A stretch of DNA of 64,000 nucleotides. Origin: Oceaniglobus indicus. GTDB lineage: Bacteria > Pseudomonadota > Alphaproteobacteria > Rhodobacterales > Rhodobacteraceae. Location of the stretch: positions 1-64,000 of the forward strand of contig NZ_NMZM01000002.1 in assembly GCF_002751875.1 (NCBI RefSeq), given 5' to 3'. The notes under the pieces were generated by a model, which ran no database searches, was not told where the DNA came from, and worked only from the letters and a program-made list of their open reading frames with translations. The position numbers and the translations under genes were made by a program. Below, one piece after another: positions 60,945-64,000 of this stretch (its first letter is position 1; every line of letters starts with the position of its first letter).

Positions 60945-61354
60945 CCGGCCCGCGGCCGATACCGTTTGTCATCGCGACGGTTCTTTCACCACTCCTTCTG
61001 ACGATCGCAAGTCGGGCTTTGGTCGACGTGGTCGGCGTGGGGTTCGTGATCCCGTTCTTTGCCGGGGTCATCGGCGCGCCCAGCTATCTGTTGCTCGGAT
61101 TGCCCGCGATGTATCTGACCACCCGCCGATGGGGCGCGCGGGTGCGTGTCTTCACGCTGGCGGGGATGGCGGCCAGCCTGCTGTCGCCGCTTCTCGTCGT
61201 CGCACAGCTTCTGATGGATGGCAGAACGATAGATCCGCAGATGCGCTGGCTTCTGTTCTTCGGGCTGCTGCCGATGGGCCTGATTTTCTCGGCGCTCTGG
61301 TGCGGTTTCGCCGGGCTTCTGTATCGCTGGATCGACCGCCGCTTTCCTCAGTAA
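60941..61354 (+). CDS. Small membrane protein of unknown function
   Basis: The 137-aa product has about four helices (VIATVLSPLLLTIASRAL, VGFVIPFFAGVIGAPSYLLLGLPAMYL, FTLAGMAASLLSPLLVVAQLL, LLFFGLLPMGLIFSALWCGFAGLLYRW). No family is recognised. It starts with ATGA overlap at 60941-60944. The 3' end overlaps the tail of gshA by 7 bp. Confidence 0.7.
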   Translation: MTGPRPIPFVIATVLSPLLLTIASRALVDVVGVGFVIPFFAGVIGAPSYLLLGLPAMYLTTRRWGARVRVFTLAGMAASLLSPLLVVAQLLMDGRTIDPQMRWLLFFGLLPMGLIFSALWCGFAGLLYRWIDRRFPQ

Positions 61355-62718
61355 CTATGCTCGGCATAGATCCGCTTCAGATCGCCGTCCCAGACGGTAT
61401 CGTATTCGTCCAGCAGGTCATCGGCGGGCGTCTTGCCCGTCTCGACGCTTTCCTTCAGGGCGTTCAGGAAATGCGTCTCGTCCGGGATCAGGCCGCCGGC
61501 GCCGCTGCGCCCACGTGCCTTGAGGCCGGCATCGGCGATCATCACCGTCTCGCGCGCCAGATCGTGCAGCGACAGGCCATTGACGCGGCCCTGCAATCCC
61601 TGTTCGGAAGCTGCAACGCGCAACGCCTCGCGGGTGTCGGTGTCCCAATCCTTGACCATGTCCCATGCGGCGTCCAGCGCGCTCTGGTCATACATCAGCC
61701 CGACCCAGTAAGCGGGCAGCGCACAAAGACGGCGCCACGGGCCGCCGTCGGCGCCGCGCATCTCGATGAATTTCTTGATCCGCGCCTCGGGAAACAGGGT
61801 GGTCAGGTGATCGGCCCAATCGCTCAGCGTCGGGGTTTCACCGGGCAGCGCAGGCAGTTCGCCCTTCAGGAAATCGCGGAACGACTGGCCCAGGGCGTCG
61901 ATGTATTTCCCGTCGCGATAGACGAAATACATCGGCACATCCAAGGCGTATTGCACCCAGCCTTCAAACCCGAAACCTTCGTCGAAGACGAACGGCACCA
62001 TGCCGGTGCGCGCATCGTCCAGCCCCCGCCAGACCCGCGAGCGCCAGGATTTGTGGCCGTTCTTCTTCCCCTCGAAGAAGGGGGAATTGGCGAACAGCGC
62101 GGTGGCGACCGGTTGCAGGGCGATGGCGACGCGCAGTTTCTGCACCATGTCGGCCTCGGACGCGAAGTCCAGGTTGACCTGCACCGTGCAGGTGCGGCGC
62201 ATCATCTGGGTGCCATGGGTGCCTACGCGGCCCATGTAGCTGTCCATCAGCTTGTAACGCCCCTTGGGCATCAGCGGCATCTGTTCGTGGGTCCATTCGG
62301 GGGCGGCACCAAGGCCGATGAAGCCGACGCCGATCTCGTCGGCCACCGATTTCACCTCGCGCAGGTGCACGTTCACCTCGTCACAGGTTTCATGGATCGT
62401 GCGGACCGGCGCGCCCGACAGTTCCAGTTGTCCGCCCGGTTCCAGCGAGACGTTCGCGCCGTCCTTTTCCAGCCCCAGCAGCTTGTCGTTCTCGGTCACC
62501 GGCGCCCAGCCGAAGCGATCGCGCAGGCCCGACAGGACGGCGTGGATCGACCGCTCGCCCTCATAGGGCAGCGGTTTCAGGGTGTCCTTGCAATAGCCGA
62601 ACTTCTCGTGCTCGGTGCCGATGCGCCAGTCGTCCTTGGGCTTGCAGCCGTCTGCCAGGTATTCGGCAAGCTGTTCGTGCCGTTCGATCGGGCCGCCACC
62701 GGACTGGGGAATGGACAT
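61348..62718 (-). CDS. gshA: Glutamate-cysteine ligase (plant/alphaproteobacterial type)
   Basis: The enzyme makes gamma-glutamylcysteine, the first step of glutathione synthesis. The 456-aa protein matches the plant-type GshA2: IGTEHEKFGYC, VSLEPGGQLELSGAPVRTIHETCDE, MMRRTCTVQVNLDFASE and FPEARIKKFIEMRGADGGPW. The start at 62718 follows a GGAGA site. It runs opposite to the plsY operon and overlaps its last gene by 7 bp at the 3' ends. Confidence 0.94.
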   Translation of the reverse strand: MSIPQSGGGPIERHEQLAEYLADGCKPKDDWRIGTEHEKFGYCKDTLKPLPYEGERSIHAVLSGLRDRFGWAPVTENDKLLGLEKDGANVSLEPGGQLELSGAPVRTIHETCDEVNVHLREVKSVADEIGVGFIGLGAAPEWTHEQMPLMPKGRYKLMDSYMGRVGTHGTQMMRRTCTVQVNLDFASEADMVQKLRVAIALQPVATALFANSPFFEGKKNGHKSWRSRVWRGLDDARTGMVPFVFDEGFGFEGWVQYALDVPMYFVYRDGKYIDALGQSFRDFLKGELPALPGETPTLSDWADHLTTLFPEARIKKFIEMRGADGGPWRRLCALPAYWVGLMYDQSALDAAWDMVKDWDTDTREALRVAASEQGLQGRVNGLSLHDLARETVMIADAGLKARGRSGAGGLIPDETHFLNALKESVETGKTPADDLLDEYDTVWDGDLKRIYAEHSY

Positions 62719-62781
62719 GAACGTGATCTCCGATGGGTTGCGCGCAATCAGACCGAGGGGTGGAAGGTTTCGCGCGCCTTG

Positions 62782-63312
62782 TCAATGCAGGCGGGGGCGA
62801 TGCTTTTGCCAGATGACGAACAGGCCGGGGGCGCCGCCGCTGCCCGCGTCGATGGCGCGGGCGTAATCCACGCCGGGCAAGGGGGCCAGCGCGTCGAACA
62901 GCGCGGCGGCGTTTTCCGCATCGCCGGGGATGGTCAGCGGCGCCATGCCGTCGGCGTGCAGGATCCACGTCAGACCGGCGGGCGCGGCCCGGGCCGCGTC
63001 GCGTTCGATTTCGACACGGGCCAGCGCGTCGATGGACACGGCCCCGCCGCCACCGGGGCCGAAATAGGTGATCTGGCGTTCATCCACGTCGACCACCCCT
63101 GCCCCGCCCCCCGCACCGGGAAAGCGCGCGCGCCGGATCCCCTGGGCGCCCAGCGCGGCACCGCCCAGCATCAGGACCACCCCGGCCGCCCGCAACAGCC
63201 CGCCGCCGCCCAGCACCCAGAACGCGCCGATGACGACAAGCACGACGGCGATCAGCACGTCGCGCCAGCGCAGCATCAGCGCAATGGCCTCGGGGCGCAG
63301 GAACCGGCTCAC
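62782..63312 (-). CDS. Membrane protein of unknown function
   Basis: From a GTG at 63312 the 176-aa product reads (V)SRFLRPEAIALMLRWRDVL, has two helices (VLIAVVLVVIGAFWVLGGGGLLRAAGVVLMLGG) and a soluble end with VVDVDERQITYFGPGGGGAVSIDALARVEIE and a C-terminal WILHAD part. It resembles small proteins often found next to rsmE in Rhodobacteraceae, role unknown. The GTG overlaps the rsmE stop (GTGA, 63309-63312), which decides the start. A longer frame to 63798 is antisense to nothing useful and out of frame with rsmE. Confidence 0.75.
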   Translation of the reverse strand: MSRFLRPEAIALMLRWRDVLIAVVLVVIGAFWVLGGGGLLRAAGVVLMLGGAALGAQGIRRARFPGAGGGAGVVDVDERQITYFGPGGGGAVSIDALARVEIERDAARAAPAGLTWILHADGMAPLTIPGDAENAAALFDALAPLPGVDYARAIDAGSGGAPGLFVIWQKHRPRLH

Positions 63313-64000
63313 CGCCAGTCGCCGATGCGCAACTGCCACAGGGTCAGCGCCGCCACCGCCGCCGTATCGGCGCGCAGGATGCGGGGGCCGAGCGAGACCG
63401 GATGCGATCCAGCCATCTGCGACAGGCGCACCCGTTCGGAATCGGAAAATCCGCCTTCGGGGCCGATCAGGATCGCCCAGGGGTCGGCCGCGCCCACGGT
63501 GTCGGGCAAGGGCGCGGCGGTTCCGGCCAGCGCTTCGTCGCAGAACATCAGCCGGCGGTCGCCCGGCCAATCGTCCAGCAGGGCGCCCAGCCTGGCGATC
63601 TGTGTCACCTCGGGCACCATCGTGGCGCCGCATTGCTCGGCTGCCTCGATCGCGTGTGCCTGCAGACGGTCGTGGCGGATACGCTCGGCGTTGGTAAAGT
63701 CGGTGTGGACGGGGACAATCCGCGCCGCGCCCATCTCGACCGCCTTCTCGACGATGAAATCCGTGCGCGCCTTCTTGATCGGCGCGAACATCAGCCACAG
63801 GTCGGGGGGCGGTTGCAGGGGGGCAGTCTGTTCGCCCACCGCCAGCGTGCCCTTGCGCTTGTCGGCCCGGGTGACGGTGGCCGCAAAGGCGCCCTCGCGC
63901 CCATTGAACAGAGTGACGGTCGCGCCTTCGCTCAGGCGCATCACCGCGAACAGGTAATGCGCCTGCGGCTGCGTCAGGGCGACGGATTGCCCCGGACCAA
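63309..64000 (-). CDS. rsmE: 16S rRNA (uracil1498-N3)-methyltransferase, 5' end outside the window
   Basis: RsmE methylates U1498 in 16S rRNA. The readable part shows the N-terminal PUA-like segment (QAHYLFAVMRLSEGATVTLFNG), then WLMFAPIKKARTDFIVEKAVEMGA, ILIGPEGGFSDSE and the SPOUT knot end SLGPRILRADTAAVAAL. Codons upstream of the ATG at 63944 stay in frame to the window edge (GPGQSVALTQPQ) and fit the family, so the true start lies beyond 64000. Operon with the membrane protein gene after it. Confidence 0.93.
   Translation of the reverse strand, partial: GPGQSVALTQPQAHYLFAVMRLSEGATVTLFNGREGAFAATVTRADKRKGTLAVGEQTAPLQPPPDLWLMFAPIKKARTDFIVEKAVEMGAARIVPVHTDFTNAERIRHDRLQAHAIEAAEQCGATMVPEVTQIARLGALLDDWPGDRRLMFCDEALAGTAAPLPDTVGAADPWAILIGPEGGFSDSERVRLSQMAGSHPVSLGPRILRADTAAVAALTLWQLRIGDWR

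Noticed and set aside
60886-63957. 1023-aa plus-strand open frame
   Set aside because: It runs across the end of one gene and antisense to gshA, the membrane gene and rsmE, all of which have clear family motifs.
1-64000. CRISPR arrays, tRNA and rRNA genes
   Set aside because: I looked for regularly spaced identical repeats and for tRNA/rRNA signatures and found none; the only structural RNAs recognised are SRP RNA and the cobalamin riboswitch.

Overview
The window looks like a chromosomal segment of a GC-rich alphaproteobacterium of the Rhodobacterales (Roseobacter-type). Supporting signs are the short HisG with a separate HisZ, the aerobic cobalt-chelatase route to cobalamin (CobN, CobO, CobW, CbtAB), the PhyR-NepR-EcfG general stress module, DUF1489 and DUF1636 proteins, and a pyrB operon holding a dihydroorotase-like gene without zinc ligands. 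Most genes are packed into operons with ATGA or TGATG start-stop overlaps.

Bases 1-9034 are a mobile, decayed island. From the left there is an IS5-family transposase end set into an IS3 orfA fragment, two unknown small ORFs, a serine recombinase cut off at a junction with exbB, a 3' piece of hmuV (exbB and hmuV suggest a destroyed haem-uptake locus), an IS3 orfB end, and a degenerate second copy of part of the next element. That element is a putative 5.5-kb Tn7-like unit (about 3524-9031). It has a coupled TnsA-like nuclease and TnsB-like DDE transposase, a strong terminator, and three convergent genes of unknown function, but no recognisable tnsC or tniQ. Three 22-bp-spaced repeats near its right end abut the stop codon of an adenosylcobalamin-dependent ribonucleotide reductase gene.

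Bases 9035-31460 hold metabolic genes: class II ribonucleotide reductase (with an unusual embedded HTH-like domain), hisS-hisZ-hisG, a small dehydrogenase/oxidoreductase/lactonase-like cluster around a palindromic operator, and a cobalamin block. The block has a cobalamin riboswitch, cbtB, cbtA, a DUF1636 gene, cobW, cobN and cobO. Next come lipoproteins, nudC, cpdB and a HAD phosphatase. Cobalamin synthesis and cobalt uptake sit close to a B12-dependent enzyme.

Bases 31500-44870 are housekeeping and stress genes: SRP RNA, dut, rppH, ctpA-envC-gpmI, rlmH, rsfS, a YihY protein, a Crp/Fnr regulator, a degenerate receiver protein and the phyR / nepR-ecfG-histidine kinase locus. I find EcfG-type promoters (GGAAC, 16-17 nt, CGTT) in both directions between phyR and nepR, and upstream of two small envelope genes nearby.

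Bases 44870-64000 are envelope and nucleotide genes: tamA-tamB, an MscS channel, yqgE, a DsbD-type domain protein, moaB, a uracil-DNA glycosylase, the pyrB operon with plsY, gshA and a 5'-truncated rsmE at the window edge. No rRNA, tRNA or CRISPR array was recognised.
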